Source: Letharia columbiana
Lineage: Eukaryota > Ascomycota > Lecanoromycetes > Lecanorales > Parmeliaceae
Direction: 5' to 3'
Length of the DNA: 64,000 bases
NCBI RefSeq assembly: GCF_014066305.1
Contig: NW_023501043.1
Location: 496,001-560,000 of the forward strand
Shown here: in pieces, positions 1 through 11,294 of the stretch
Layout: each line of letters starts with the position of its first letter
Numbering within the stretch: position 1 is the first letter of the stretch
The notes under the pieces: model-generated
What the model saw: the letters and a program-made list of their open reading frames with translations, nothing else
Told to the model about the DNA's origin: nothing
Databases searched by the model: none
Made by a program: the position numbers and the translations under genes

Positions 1-2073
1 TTGCGCTAGAATCTGATCAAAGGACAATTTCCATGTTCGGAAGACCGAATTAGGAAAACCACGCGGTCTCCGAGGATCTTGAAGCTCCTGACTTAGATAA
101 TCCGCCAGGTTCTGCTTGTCTTTTTCAAGGGCTGCGAGATAGCTTTGTATGGTCATTCGATTACGGTTGATAAAAGCAGCAGCCTGCGTGATGGCTAGCG
201 GAATAGATCCCAGGATATCCAGCAGCCTTTCTGTACTAGACACGTCGAAAGAGCTCGCAGATCCCTTCAGTTTCAATCGCAACAATGCTTTCGCTTCTTG
301 ACTTGAAAGTGGCGGCACCTCCACACACGATTCTCCGTCGGCTAGATCCTGGCCTACGGGTCTACTTCTCGTTGTAACGAGTAATGACTTCTGAGAATGT
401 AAGATAGCTGGAAGGTATTCGATTAGAGGTTTCTGAGTTTGTGTAACAGTAGCAAGTGGTATATCCGATTCGGCCGAAGAGAAAAGGAGATCCGCATTGT
501 CAGCATTGTCCACAATCATGAGCCAATGACTGTCCTCCTCATTCAGCCACTCGAAGACCAGTTCACATACATCAGTATTGGGATCGTCGCATGCAGGAAG
601 CTGTAATCTACGTGCAATGTGGTAATAGGCATGCACAAATGTGGCAGAGCTGGTTGCGTACACCCAGAAGACATGACTCTGCGGGTGGGATTGCCGAAAC
701 CTGTAAGCGTACTCAATGGCGATCTGGGATTTTCTGGCACCTTCGGTCAGTGTCTGCAAGAGTTTGTTCAAAGGGAAGAATCTATACCCAATTCCTCCCA
801 TTCCACATAACGAAACGCAATGGTGCATTTGAAGCTGCTCCTCAATTTGGGAGAATATGTCTTTTCGGTCAATGAAGTTGTAATCTCTCTGGAACGGCAC
901 GGAGAAGAGAGGCTCAACTAATGCAATCATGGGAAGATCAGCTATACATAATCTAGAATCTGGCATTTATTCATTGACTATGACGAAAAGGAGTTCAATA
1001 TCCTTACCAACCTCTCGTTCTCTTACAGTAAGGAAGTGATCTTCACGTCCTAGCCTACTCCTCCCATGCGCCCACGCAGTAAACATCAGCGGAGTCTACT
1101 CACCCATTTTCGTAGCTATCGCAGTCGCCACCTGCGTATGACTAACCGGTTTTCCTGGGATGCAGCAGAGGAGCTCCTTAGCATACGCCGCCGCCACCGC
1201 CGCCGCATAAGGCTGCCAGCGCTTGTTTTTGTGTGTATCGGCATAATCGCATATCCCTCGGATTACTAGACAGGGAAAGTTGTCCATGAGACCAGCCGCC
1301 TCCATCTCAAAGCATAGTACGTTGAGCTCTTTGCGTAGTCTTTCTCGCGTTGCTCCGTCCCTCATCACTTGATTCCCTGACGCGATCAACCCATAGTGAA
1401 TTGTGGGAATTTCGTCTTCACGGTCAGATCGAGTGATCAGCCGATCAGTTTCACAATTAGCGCACGTCGCTTGGCCGGCTCGATGATCATAGTCTGCCTC
1501 AAATAAGTGATCCTGCTGTGCGCCCTGATATGCACTAGTCTTTTGCAGCTTTGGATATTTTGACAGCATTTGTGACAGATGTCTTGGAAGCTCCGCCTCC
1601 TCCATCATATATCTGGCCTGTAAACTGCTCACAGCGTTGAGCAGCACATCAGGCGGTCGATTCAGCGACCCTGTCCGCACGAATCGTCCTTCTTGAACGG
1701 TTTTCCCAAAGTCATACTGGATCACTCCACCAGACGTCTCGGCGGGTTTGCTGATCACCACATCACCCAGTCGAATATCGTTCTCCACGCTCGGAGCTCC
1801 ACCGCCAACACCAACCATCAGACCAAATATGATTGATGGAAAGGTAGAGCGGATGTGACTCGCCACGATGGCAGCAGAAGTATTGCCCGTCACTCCGGAC
1901 GGTAAACACGCAATAGCCACGTTCTGCTCCTCAACCCGTCCCAGCGCGTAGTTGTTGGTGTCATGGGAGTCCTGGGGGAGAGGATCATGGCGTTCGTCCA
2001 ACATGGCCACCGCTGCAGCCAGCTCCGTCGGCAACGCACATATCCATCCCACGGTGTAATCTTCATGCTTCAT
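1..2073 (-). CDS. PNP-NB-ARC NOD-like receptor, 3' part outside window
   Basis: Fungal NLR (STAND NTPase) with a nucleoside-phosphorylase-type N-terminal domain (PNP_UDP_1 family) and an NB-ARC ATPase; such proteins are thought to act in nonself recognition. Exons 2073-1104, 917-788 and 733 to the edge agree in phase (introns 186 and 54 nt), giving 611 residues so far. PNP signatures seen: GLMVGVGGGAP, DIRLGDVV, FEMEAAGLM and [13 protein letters not shown] signatures: Walker A GMGGIGKS, assembled only after splicing the 54-nt intron; Walker B WLMIVDNAD; TTRSRP; GSIPLAIT. The frame is open to base 1; C-terminal repeats (TPR, ANK or WD40) should lie beyond it. The start at 2073 aligns with the paralogue at 4461; an upstream in-frame Met at 2100 is possible. 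Family call is strong; function is inferred. Confidence 0.88.
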
Positions 2074-2519
2074 CTCTTTCACTCTTTCACGGCGTATCAT
2101 ATGAGCGCGTGGGACCGTTTTACTACCTGGTTAATTTCTGAGGTAGTCGCTTTGGGTAGCTGGTGGTAAATCTCGGAAGCTTTCTGAGACTTTACTCTGA
2201 TGGAGCCTCGACGCTGATAATTGAATGGTAGAGAGAAATTCATGTTACTATTACAGGTGAATGCTGTTGTAACATCCTTTATGAAAACAGCCTTTTGGGA
2301 TCTCACCGCCCGCAAGGCTGATGTTGCGCGTTTCTGCCTTGTTTGGCGGCACGGCCCACCGGTTAGCCCCGCTAATACCCAACTAGCATTGATATGTCTC
2401 CGATGGCGGTTACAAGTGGAAAATTGGCGTCACTCAAATTACAATTTCAGTATGCTACAACCGTACGACCCAACACGAGCACTCTTATTCGCCGTGGGCA
2501 GAGAATCTACAAAAGCCAG
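2074..2519. other. Intergenic spacer with no recognised feature
   Basis: Lies between the 3' end of the CorA-like gene (2520) and the start of the PNP-NB-ARC gene, both on the minus strand. It should contain a terminator and the promoter of the NLR gene. No coding potential or clear regulatory motif was seen. Confidence 0.5.
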
Positions 2520-4045
2520 TCACGTTCTACTGAATCTTCTCTGCCATGTGAGCCAAGACAATATCGTAATGATCGTCAATGGAAGTGAGATCGCCCAATA
2601 TATCCAGATCTTCTCGGAAACCACCCAAGCCTCGGGATGAGCTTCGCTCCCGGGCGAAAAGTTGAAGAATGTCATACTGAAGAGTGCCTGCATTCTCGTC
2701 AGCTGCTCGAGGACCTGACGCACGACTGGAATCTCCCTACAGAGACAAAGGTTGCCGGCAGAAATGTCAAGGTCAGGACCGCTATCGTCTTCATTGCGGC
2801 ACTGTCACTTTGTACGGCTTCACTGATCCTGACCATGATCTTGCTATCATGTTGCGCAATTGTGTTAAAAGCCTAATTCAAGTCAGTGTTGACCGGCAGG
2901 ATCTCCTCCTCTCCGACGTACCAAGTCTATTTCATTACGCAATCTTGCTTCATTGGCTTTGGACCGAGCCCTCAAGCTTCGCATCATCTGGATTTGAAAG
3001 CGGAGATGTTGCCTGGTGCGTCGCGAGACAATCCAGTCGGTGTCAATGTACGACCGTCCCGCGTCCGAGAACCATTCATGTTGGCCAAGGATGCCGGCCA
3101 TAGTATCTATCGCAACGTCAAGAGTTTCGGAGGAGTGGACCGTGTGCCGTGCAAAGTCATGAAGCAATGGGAAGTTAGGCCCCTGCTGCGTAGCGCCCAG
3201 TCGGTTCTGGAAGTGATTGTTAATCGCTTTTCTCTTTCCAGTCGGGTAGTTGGGCAGCATTACCAACTCAGTCACTCTGACAATATCTCGAAGGGACCAA
3301 ACAGATTTATCAAAGAGCTTGATCATCTCATCAATAATCACTAAGTGTAGTGAATAAACATCCGATAACTTGGGCATCGTCGAGGGCGATAGAAAGTGGG
3401 TTTGGAGACGGTCATATAGTGTCTGAGGGACGTCGAAGCAAAATATAATCTGTCCACCTGGTGATGTCCACCTCGTAAAGAACCCCATTTCGTACCATTC
3501 ATAATCGTGCTGATTGACGCCTCCACTGGCCGCGACCTGCTTTACCAAAAATCGGAACCATGTGGCTATGGTCTGCTGTAAGCAAGAGCCTGTGTGGATT
3601 GGACGATGGCTAGATCAATACTGTGGACTTTGAGCTTCCGTCCTTCATCGTATGTATCTTCACAGCCGAAGAACCCATTGGAATGCTGGCAAGCATCGGT
3701 CCAGAAATGATCTGGGATCATATATCGAGTGGATAGATTTTGCCGAAAGGTATCAGATGATAAGAATGCCCCCGAAGCGGCAAATCTGTTGAAGGTCATC
3801 GGGGGCTTGTCGCCTTGTGCAAGAGCTATGCGGCTTACACGATACAGTTGTAATGATCTTCATACCTACGCAGTTCGTCAGCATGCATTGTGGATGCCAT
3901 ATCACGTTCCTTTCGACGGACCGTAGCAGTTCTTCTCTCGCCACCCTTCTGGAACGCCAGATTCCTCCCACTGGAAGAACTCAAAGTCTGTACTCAAAGC
4001 GATAGCTGATCTCGCACCTTGTTCGAGAACATCAACGGAATACAT
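2520..4045 (-). CDS. CorA-like two-transmembrane protein, fungal family
   Basis: Six exons (4045-3906, 3865-3839, 3785-3629, 3575-2922, 2872-2741, 2687-2520) join in phase to about 425 residues; an in-frame TGA lies just upstream of the ATG. The C-terminus has the two-helix layout of the CorA/ZntB fold: TM1 around TIAVLTLTFLPATFVSALFS, then SMTFFNF in place of the classical GMN loop, then TM2 around WIYWAISLPLTIITILSWL. The large N-terminal part is soluble and contains SVWSLRDIVR and HSSETLDVAIDTM, typical of a common ascomycete family annotated as CorA-like Mg2+ transporters. Two introns are weaker: the 40-nt first intron, and the one at 3628 with donor GTCCAC. The gene sits between two inverted NLR paralogues. 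Transport activity is not shown; a membrane role is the safe inference. Confidence 0.8.
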
Positions 4046-4460
4046 AAGATATGATTCCCTCAATCCGCGCAGTCACTGAATAATCTGCTCAGCAGGTTAT
4101 GGAGAAAGCTCGCGGGATTGAAGCAAGGGCTGAGCCTCTAGCGTCCCTCAACCCCGCCGTGGTAAAAACGCCAAGGCGACCTGCGAGGCGCGCCAGCTTC
4201 GTGAAGGGGCACAGCTTTTTATACCATCAACCCGATGGTATGACCTGTCTGCAAAACCTTCTATATGTTTCGAAAGGTCTGGTCGTGATTTGCAAGGTCA
4301 AAGATGACGGCCGCCTCATCCCATCCTTCTCCGTATCAAGGCTCCATGCTGGCAAACGACGATCAATAGGGATTTGTAAGCTTGAGAAGCTGCACGATCG
4401 ATCACCACCTCGTCATCGGCGCTGCATCTCACGAGGACATATTGAAAAACCTGACAAGGT
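4046..4460. other. Divergent intergenic region between CorA-like and PNP genes
   Basis: Holds the outward-facing promoters of the CorA-like gene (minus) and the PNP-NB-ARC copy (plus). A plus-strand open frame crosses it from 4099 into the PNP gene, but its composition is random and it overlaps the real PNP frame, so it was not called. No motif was recognised. Confidence 0.5.
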
Positions 4461-6423
4461 ATGCGTCGCCAGGACTACACGGTGGGATGGATCTGTGCGG
4501 TACAGACAGAGTTCGTGGCAGCCTGCGAGCTGCTGGACGAGGAACACCCTCTACTACCAACCGACTCCCCTCACGACGACAACGCCTATACCCTCGGTCG
4601 CATTGGCGATCACCACATCGTCATCGCATGCCTTCCGAAAGGGAGGTACGGTATCGCCTCCGCCGCCAGCGTGGCTAAAGACATGCTGCGCAGCTTCGAG
4701 TCCATCCGGATCGGATTGATGGTCGGCATCGGAGGAGGGGCACCCAGCGGCAAGCATGATATCAGACTTGGGGATATCGTGGTCGGCTGTCCTATCAAGA
4801 AGGAGGGTGGTGTGGTTCCCTATAACTTTGGCAAGGCGGTTCAAGACCAGGAATTCGAGCGAACGGGTTCCTTGAACTCGCCACCAACAGTCCTCTTGAC
4901 CGCGTTGACCAAGCTGAGCGCAGATCACGAGAGGAGAGGCAGTCATATCGCCGAGTCGATTCGGTTGATAATGACCAAAAATCCAAGATTGCGAGGGAAA
5001 TACCAACGTCCAGGCGTAGAGCATGACAGGCTATACGAATCTAGCTATACTCACCGTGGAGGTGATTATAGGTGCGAGATTGGTTGTGATAGCACATCTC
5101 CGCCGCTACTCCGGCGACTGCAGCGTGAGCTTGACCCGGACGAGCCGGTGGTGCATTATGGCCTTATTGCATCAGCGGACACACTGATGAAAGACGCAAT
5201 TGCACGAGATCGGCTGATCAAAGAGCATGATATCCTATGTTTTGAGATGGAAGCGGCAGGGCTTATGAACGATTTCCCGTGCGTTGTGATTCGAGGCATT
5301 TGCGATTACTCGGATTCACATAAAAATGATGCATGGCAAGGGTACGCGGCGGTCACGGCGGCGTCCTATGCCAAAGAACTTCTTGGCATTATCCCAGAAC
5401 GTCAGATTGCCCGCACACAGACGGCGACTGCAGAAATGGGTGAGTAGACTATAGATATTTACTACGTTGGCCCTTGGAAGGAGCAGGTCAGGACGTTGAT
5501 GTCACGTCCTTACTACTATGAGGGAAAGAACTCGATGGGGATTGGGAAACTGTTTTCTTAATAGTCACCAGATAAATGCTAGATCACAGATTATGTATAG
5601 CGCTGATGTTCCCCATGACGGCTTTAGTGAAACCTCTCTTCTCCGTGCCATTTGAAAGAGATGTCAACTTCATTGACCGAAAACTTATCTTCGCTCAGAT
5701 TGAGCGGCAACTTCACATGCATCACCGCGCCTCAGTATGCGGATTAGGAGGAGTTGGGTATACTTTCTCCCTCACAGACCCGCATAGATGCTGATACAAG
5801 TGTCAGGAAATCTCAGATCGCCATTGAGTACGCTTACCGGTTTCAGCAGTCTCGACCGCAGAGTCATGTCTTCTGGGTGTATGCAGCTAGCTATGGTACA
5901 TTCCTGTAGGCCTGTCACGACATTGCGCGGAGCCTGAAACTTCCTGCGTGTGACGAGCCAAAGACTGATCCATATGAACTGATTTCCACATGGCTCAACG
6001 AGGAGGATCATAGTTGGCTCATGATTTTGGATAATGCCGACAATGCAGAGCTCGTTTTCCCTTCAGCTGAATCGGATGTACCACCTGCTACTGTTACACA
6101 AACTCAGAAACCTCTAATCGAATACCTTCCAGCTATCTTACATTCTCAGAAGTCATTACTCGTTACAACGAGAAGTAGACCCGTAGGCCAGGATCTAGCC
6201 GACGGAGAATTGTGTGTGGAGGTGCCGCCACTTTCAAGTCAAGAAGCGGAAGCATTGTTGCGATTGAAACTGAAAGGATCTGCGAGCTCTTTCGACGTGT
6301 CTAGTACAGAAAGGCTGCTGGATGTCCTGGGATCTATTCCGCTAGCCATCACGCAGGCTGCTGCCTTTATTAACCGCAATCGATGGACCGTTCAAGGCTA
6401 TCTAGCAGCCCTTGAAAAGGACA
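4461..6423 (+). pseudogene. PNP-NB-ARC NLR paralogue, truncated and interrupted
   Basis: Inverted paralogue of the gene at 1-2073 with the same exon plan: 4461-5439, 5628-5757, 5807 onward, with introns at identical codon positions (188 and 49 nt). The PNP domain is intact (GLMVGIGGGAP, DIRLGDIVV, FEMEAAGLM, RGICDYSD). The Walker A GLGGVGKS is again split by an intron. In the third exon an in-frame TAG at 5907-5909 stops translation just after the P-loop; the frame continues after it through WLMILDNAD, VTTRSRP and GSIPLAIT. Similarity to the other copy ends abruptly near 6423 at the LEKD codons. A product of about 400 residues (PNP plus part of the P-loop region) could still be made. CAG to TAG by one CpA-to-TpA change would explain the stop. 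Confidence 0.82.
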
Positions 6424-6755
6424 TACTCCACAGGCTTGCTGTACTTATCACGCTGGAGCTTAAGTCCGTGATCTATTAATGGCTGCAGCTCCTGCTCCAG
6501 TCCGAAATGCTTGCAGAGTATTTGTCCGTGTTCGAAGTTAACCCAAGAGCATGAAGAAGCAATACCTGCTATAGGTGGAAGGACCTCGACCTTGATACTT
6601 TGTTCCATCAGCTGCAGGAGATGTTCAATATCACCGAAATTCTTGTTAGTCAGTGTCAGTATCTGACTTGCGTTGAGAAGGCAGTCTTCTTTTCGCATGA
6701 GCACAATTTTGTCATCAATCTTTATCTGTACATATCTCCCGTCATAATCCGTCAC
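6424..6755 (-). pseudogene. KilA-N/APSES-type DNA-binding domain fragment
   Basis: The minus-strand frame contains a KilA-N/APSES-like pattern: KIVLMRKEDCLLNASQIL, then CSWVNFEHGQILCKHFGLEQ and ELQPLIDHGLKLQ. In fungal proteins of this family the order lysine/arginine-rich strand, LNA(S/T)QIL, W(V)xF, leading to GLEQELQPL is the same. The frame begins without a good ATG (GTG near 6755, preceded by a stop) and runs into the end of the NLR copy, so this looks like a fragment joined at the breakpoint rather than a working gene. It could be an exon of a gene whose other exons were lost. Confidence 0.6.
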
Positions 6756-7194
6756 CTTGACAAGGACCAGTCAGCATGCGCGACATGTCTGACGGGCTCA
6801 TTGAGGATGGTGTACTTTAGCTTGTTTAAGTTCTTTCAGTCGTTTACGCCACTGCGGCCTTTGTCCCTCCTGCGCGAAGGCAAAACCTACCTCTTCAGCA
6901 TCGACGTTCATGGGATTTTTCGCTTCCGAATTGCTCTTGGATCTGAACCTCTCATTTCGCTTATAAGCCTTGACATTAATCTAACCGAGGCTCACAAGAT
7001 AGCAAGATGCAGTCTTCTCTTCTACGGGTTCGCAAATTATTACTCACCTCAACGGTACCACCAGACCTCACTTTCGATTGTGAGGAATATGATGTTGGAT
7101 CTGATTCTTCCTTTGACGACCACCTGGCCCTTCTGAAATTGCCAGAGACTCCAAAGAACTACCACGCCGTCAAGCTCGCTATCACAGAAATTCA
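6756..7194. other. No recognised gene between KilA-N and WD40 fragments
   Basis: Several short frames exist in both directions but none has a recognisable domain. It is probably decayed coding DNA of the same rearranged NLR-type locus. Confidence 0.4.
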
Positions 7195-7365
7195 GGTGAA
7201 GTCAGCGCGGTCGTCTTCTCGCCTGACGGCCAGCTTCTGGCCTCTGCATCCTACGACAACACTGTCAGACTGTGGGACCCAGCCACAGGGGCCTCACGCG
7301 GCACGCTTGAAGGCCATTCAGATTGGGTCAGCGCGGTCGTGTTCTCGCCTGACGGCCAGAATTGA
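7195..7365 (+). pseudogene. WD40 repeat fragment (NWD-type)
   Basis: An ATG-less frame reads [20 protein letters not shown], then [20 protein letters not shown], then [15 protein letters not shown] before a TGA. That is one whole WD40 repeat plus the start of a second of the highly regular kind found in fungal NACHT-WD40/NB-ARC-WD40 receptors (HNWD and relatives). The surrounding DNA is in other frames or shows nothing related, so this is a relic, possibly of an NLR that once had a beta-propeller recognition domain. Confidence 0.78.
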
Positions 7366-7663
7366 GGTTAGGCTCCCGGAAAGATCGGCTCGAGGTGGTT
7401 GTGCAATACGTGCGAAGGTAGTAGAATGACGGAGGTGAGCTGAGGAAGCTCACGAGGGTGGTTATAGAGAAATACCGTCGAAAGGTGATTACAAACGGGG
7501 GAGAGACGTAAGGGAGTTACTAAAAACCTTTCGTCACAGCTCTCTGGCGCCTTAGAGCTTCATGGGGTGGAGTGTTGAGCCGATAGCGATTGAAACTTTG
7601 CATAAGGGCTTGATTGCTTTGAAAATTTGATATAAAGCCACCTTACAACAGGTAAAAATTTCT

Positions 7664-10600
7664 TCAAGTACTTGACCACTCGTCCAATAAAGCAACTGCA
7701 CTAAGCGTATCTGGATGATTGGCCGTAATAGTCTTGATACGTAGATCAACAACAACCTTAATCAATTCGATGGCCTCACCCCACCGTCCTTGACACCGGT
7801 ACGTTGATGCCAGGTTGGCCATGCTGGTCAGCGTGTCTGGATGCTCTTCTTTCAGCACTCTCAAACTCGTCTCCATCACTTGCACCTGCAGCTTCTCGGC
7901 CTTATCCCACCGTCCTTGATTTCGATATGTTGATGCCAGGTTGGCCATGCTGGTCAGCGTGTCTGGATGCTCTTCTTTCAGCACTCTTATTACTCGTCTC
8001 CATCACTTGCACCTGCAGCTTCTCGGCCTCATCCCACCGTCCTTGATTCCAGTACGTTGATGCCAGGTTGGCCATGCTGGTCAGCGTGTCTGGATGCTCT
8101 TCTTTCAGCACTCTCAAACTCGTCTCCATCACTTGCACCTCCAGCTTCTCGGCCTCATCCCACCGTCCTTGATTTCGATATGTTGATGCCAGGTTGGCCA
8201 TGCTGCTCAGCGTGTCTGGATGCTCTTCTTTCAGCACTCTCAAACTCGTCTCCATCACTTGCACCTCCAGCTTCTCGGCCTCATCCCATCGTCCAGCCTC
8301 CGAAAAGACCAGTGCAAAATTTGCTAATCTGTGACTTTTCGTGGAACTTGAAGATAAAGTCATCTGACGCTGGAGAGCGGTGATATGAGGAAATAAGTTT
8401 CGACGGAAAGCATAGTCACTTGTTGCGAACCTCCAAGCAATGGATTTGGCAAGGATATCTCGAGCTTCATTGCAGAAGCGGTTCTTTTCAATTGCTGTTA
8501 AACGATCCAAGGACCACGAATGGACTAGACGGTGCATGAAGAGATGACATCTGAAGTCGTCTCGTCCGACTAATGAGAAGGAGATTAGTGTCCGAATACC
8601 TAAACGAAAATTTTGGGTCTCCCAAGTCCCATCTGAACGAAGGCGAAACAAGGCGGATGGGCATTGACCAGCTGCTTCATATGCGACATCAGACTCTGCC
8701 CCGGGATTTTCCGCCGCAGCTTTAAAGATTTCTTCCATTATGTTTTCATTGTGAAAAAATGGAAGTATCTGTAGGATCTGTAGTGCAGCTTTTGGACCCT
8801 GATGCAAGGCTTCATTTGCTGCTGAGCCGGCCTGTCTGGCAATTGCAGCGTATGATAAGTCCCACGTAGCATAGACCGCTCGATCATACCCTGAAGCCCC
8901 TTTGTACGCTTCATTTTGCAGCAAATGTTGACGATGTGCATTGAAGGTGCTTAAGAAGTCATCAATATAGCATTCACCGCTCGCTATGTACGCTCCTGCT
9001 TGATCAACTGCAAGGGCAAGACATCCGAGATTGGTAACAATGTCTGACGCTTGTTTCTTGAAGCTCTTCACTGACACATCGAGACGCGCGGATTTGAGAA
9101 GAAGTTCTGATGCTTCATTCTCATACATTTCCGAAACGTACCGCATTTGAGATCCAGCAAGTCTCCTTAACATTCGGTTTCTGCTCGTATAGAGTATATC
9201 ACCGTGAATGCCAGGAGGCCAAAGTCCTGAAATGTCCTCGAGATCATCGGCTCCATCAAACAAGAGAAGCCAATTGCTTTTGTAATTTTCTAACTCTCGT
9301 AGAGCCACTTCCAAGGAACAATTCGGGTCTGTGACTGTTCCAATTTTCAAAGCAATGTTCTTGTAGCTTTGCTCCAGAGTATTTCTATTACTTGCGTCCA
9401 TCCAAAACACACACTCATATCTGTTTTAAATTGATTAGTAGTCACATCGAACAAGAAAATAAGTCCACATATACTGACCTTCGTCGACACTTCTCGGTAA
9501 ATCTTGAAGCAATTTGCGATTTACCCGCACCTCCCATTCCATACAGCAGGTATTCGCGTCGTAAATGCTGTCCAGGCCCTTGATCGGTGAAATATTCCTT
9601 CAATGCTCGTAAAAAGTTTTCCCGTCCTATGAAAAGACTACTAAAGTAGACGGCGTTTGATTTTTCACTGGTGCACCAGGCGTAGACTCCGTTGCCGATT
9701 CTGGAACGACTTGGCCTGTGTCGGAATCAGTCTCTTACAAAGCAAGCAAGATCGAAGCAGCGTCAAAAGAGATGAATAAATCTTCTCATTTTGAATCACG
9801 ACTGACATACTGACTGCAGTGATACCTCCGATTGTTGAAGCTCACTTGCTCGACAAATGATTTCTACCACTTTGTTGATGGAGCTCGAGACCACCACATC
9901 TTGCATATAGGCTTTGGTATGAACTTGTACTTCATTCATTTTCTTCCATTCTTCTAGGGAGATATTGCCGACGCCATGATTCACGTTGAACCGAAAATAA
10001 CGGTTCGGGGATTGCCGAAACCGTTCTGCCATTTCATGAGCGGTTTGTTCACAGTCTGTTGCAATCCCTTTGAGTACTCCAACCATGTCTGTAGGGAGTA
10101 TTCTTTGAAAGGCGTCTGGCTGAGATAGACCGATCGTACCAGGATGACCGGTGCCAATGCTGATCAGACACCCAAGCTTCGACGCGCCTCCAAAGACCGT
10201 CAAAGCTTCACCAAGCGCCAGCTGCACAGGATTGTTGAGCAACAGTCCGCCGTCCAAAAAGTCCTCCTGCGCTCCCCCATCGTCCACAATCGTCATCCGT
10301 TTGAAGAAGGTTGGTGCGGCTGTGGTCGCTCGCGCGGCTTCCCAGATCTTGCAGTTGGTGCTCGCGTTTTCCCGCACAAGGTATGATCTGAACAGCCGTG
10401 GGTGAGCCATATTTGCTGCTGGGACTGCGCACACAAAAGTCTTTGCGAACTTGGCTTCGCCATTCTCCCGCAGTATGTAATCCCCTAGCTCTTTTGCTGC
10501 CACCAAGTCTTGGATTCGTTTCTCCAACGTTGTTGCTTTGAAGGCTCCATCCTGGAAGGACCACTTTTGATTCGCTTTACAAAAAACTGCTCCTGCGATT

Positions 10601-10939
10601 CCATTGTATGCTCTCAATGCGTCTTTTGTCGTCATTTGCAAGCGACCCAGCATCAAGGAAATAAGGCTGCATGCAATGAGTACGGTATTCCTCGTTCGAC
10701 GCAATCGAGGAAGCGCCTTACCCGCCTGTACTTGTACCTCCGATGATATGGAAATAATCGCAGGGCCGGGGTAGATTTGTAAGACCCTGATCGTGTTGTA
10801 TGCGTTTCATGATTTCGTCCAATATGAGAAGCATGGAAACGCCCCGGATCCCCCCACCATCTACAAGCTAGTCAACACGGAAAATCAAAACAATGCGCAG
10901 TTACACACCGAAAGTCAACAGTTTCAATGGCTCATCCAT
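7664..10939 (-). CDS. Patatin-NB-ARC-TPR NOD-like receptor (frameshift in TPRs)
   Basis: Minus-strand NLR with a patatin phospholipase N-terminus. Exon 1 (10939-10909) and exon 2 (10860-10722) give LLTFDGGGIRG (oxyanion loop) and GGTSTGG (nucleophile Ser) after splicing of 48- and 55-nt introns; exon 3 from 10666 carries the catalytic Asp motif FLDGGLLLNNP. A further intron near 9800-9715 (ends not fixed) leads to NB-ARC: GMGGAGKSQIA, then intron 9478-9421, then NWLLLFDGADD, YTSRNRM and CLALAVDQAGAYIA. The C-terminus is kinesin-light-chain-type TPRs (EEHPDTLTSMANLASTY). One unit has one extra base near 7987-7993, shifting the frame to a stop at 7902; the original frame resumes to DEWSST at 7664. 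The gene may therefore make a protein short of its last repeats, or the base may be an assembly error. Confidence 0.82.
7803..8307 (-). repeat. Four near-identical 126-bp TPR-coding tandem repeats
   Basis: Units begin at about 7803, 7929, 8056 and 8182: spacing 126, 127 and 126 bp. Each encodes one 42-residue TPR of the patatin NLR. The 127-bp unit contains the one-base insertion that breaks the frame. High identity between units indicates recent copying or homogenisation, as known for NLR recognition repeats in fungi. Confidence 0.85.
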
Positions 10940-11294
10940 TCTGACCGAAACATACAAGATGCAGAGTAAATAAAGCAGGCAGCTGGGCTAAGTTGGGGCA
11001 TCGAGAGCTTCGCCCGCTTGGTTTCAGTCGGCCGCAGTCGCCCATGTATCCTATTCTACGGAACAGTCCGCTGCTAGAATATTCTACAGTCCCGGGACTA
11101 AAGATTTACTCCACACCTATCACAACTACCTACTATTACTAAGGCGGAGAATACGGCAACACCCTTCGAGCAGCAGCAGCATCGTGGGGAGATGAAGCAA
11201 GTCCGACAGCTGCCAAGTCCCTCTGAGCTGAGTATTTACCCAATAATCTGCGATTACCAACCCATTATACGGCCAAGAACTATGTCAGCCTGCC
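10940..11294. other. Upstream region of the patatin NLR; no gene seen
   Basis: Contains the start side of the patatin NLR and the 5' side of the PNP fragment. No coding domain or clear regulatory motif was recognised. Confidence 0.4.

Noticed and set aside
4099..4719. 206-codon plus-strand frame overlapping the PNP start
   Set aside because: It overlaps the conserved PNP frame in another register and has no domain-like composition.
4554..5024. Minus-strand 156-codon frame inside the PNP pseudogene
   Set aside because: Antisense shadow of the well-supported PNP domain.
7803..8307. Regular direct repeats that could suggest a CRISPR-like array
   Set aside because: Units are 126 bp, contiguous without spacers, and encode TPRs in a eukaryotic gene.
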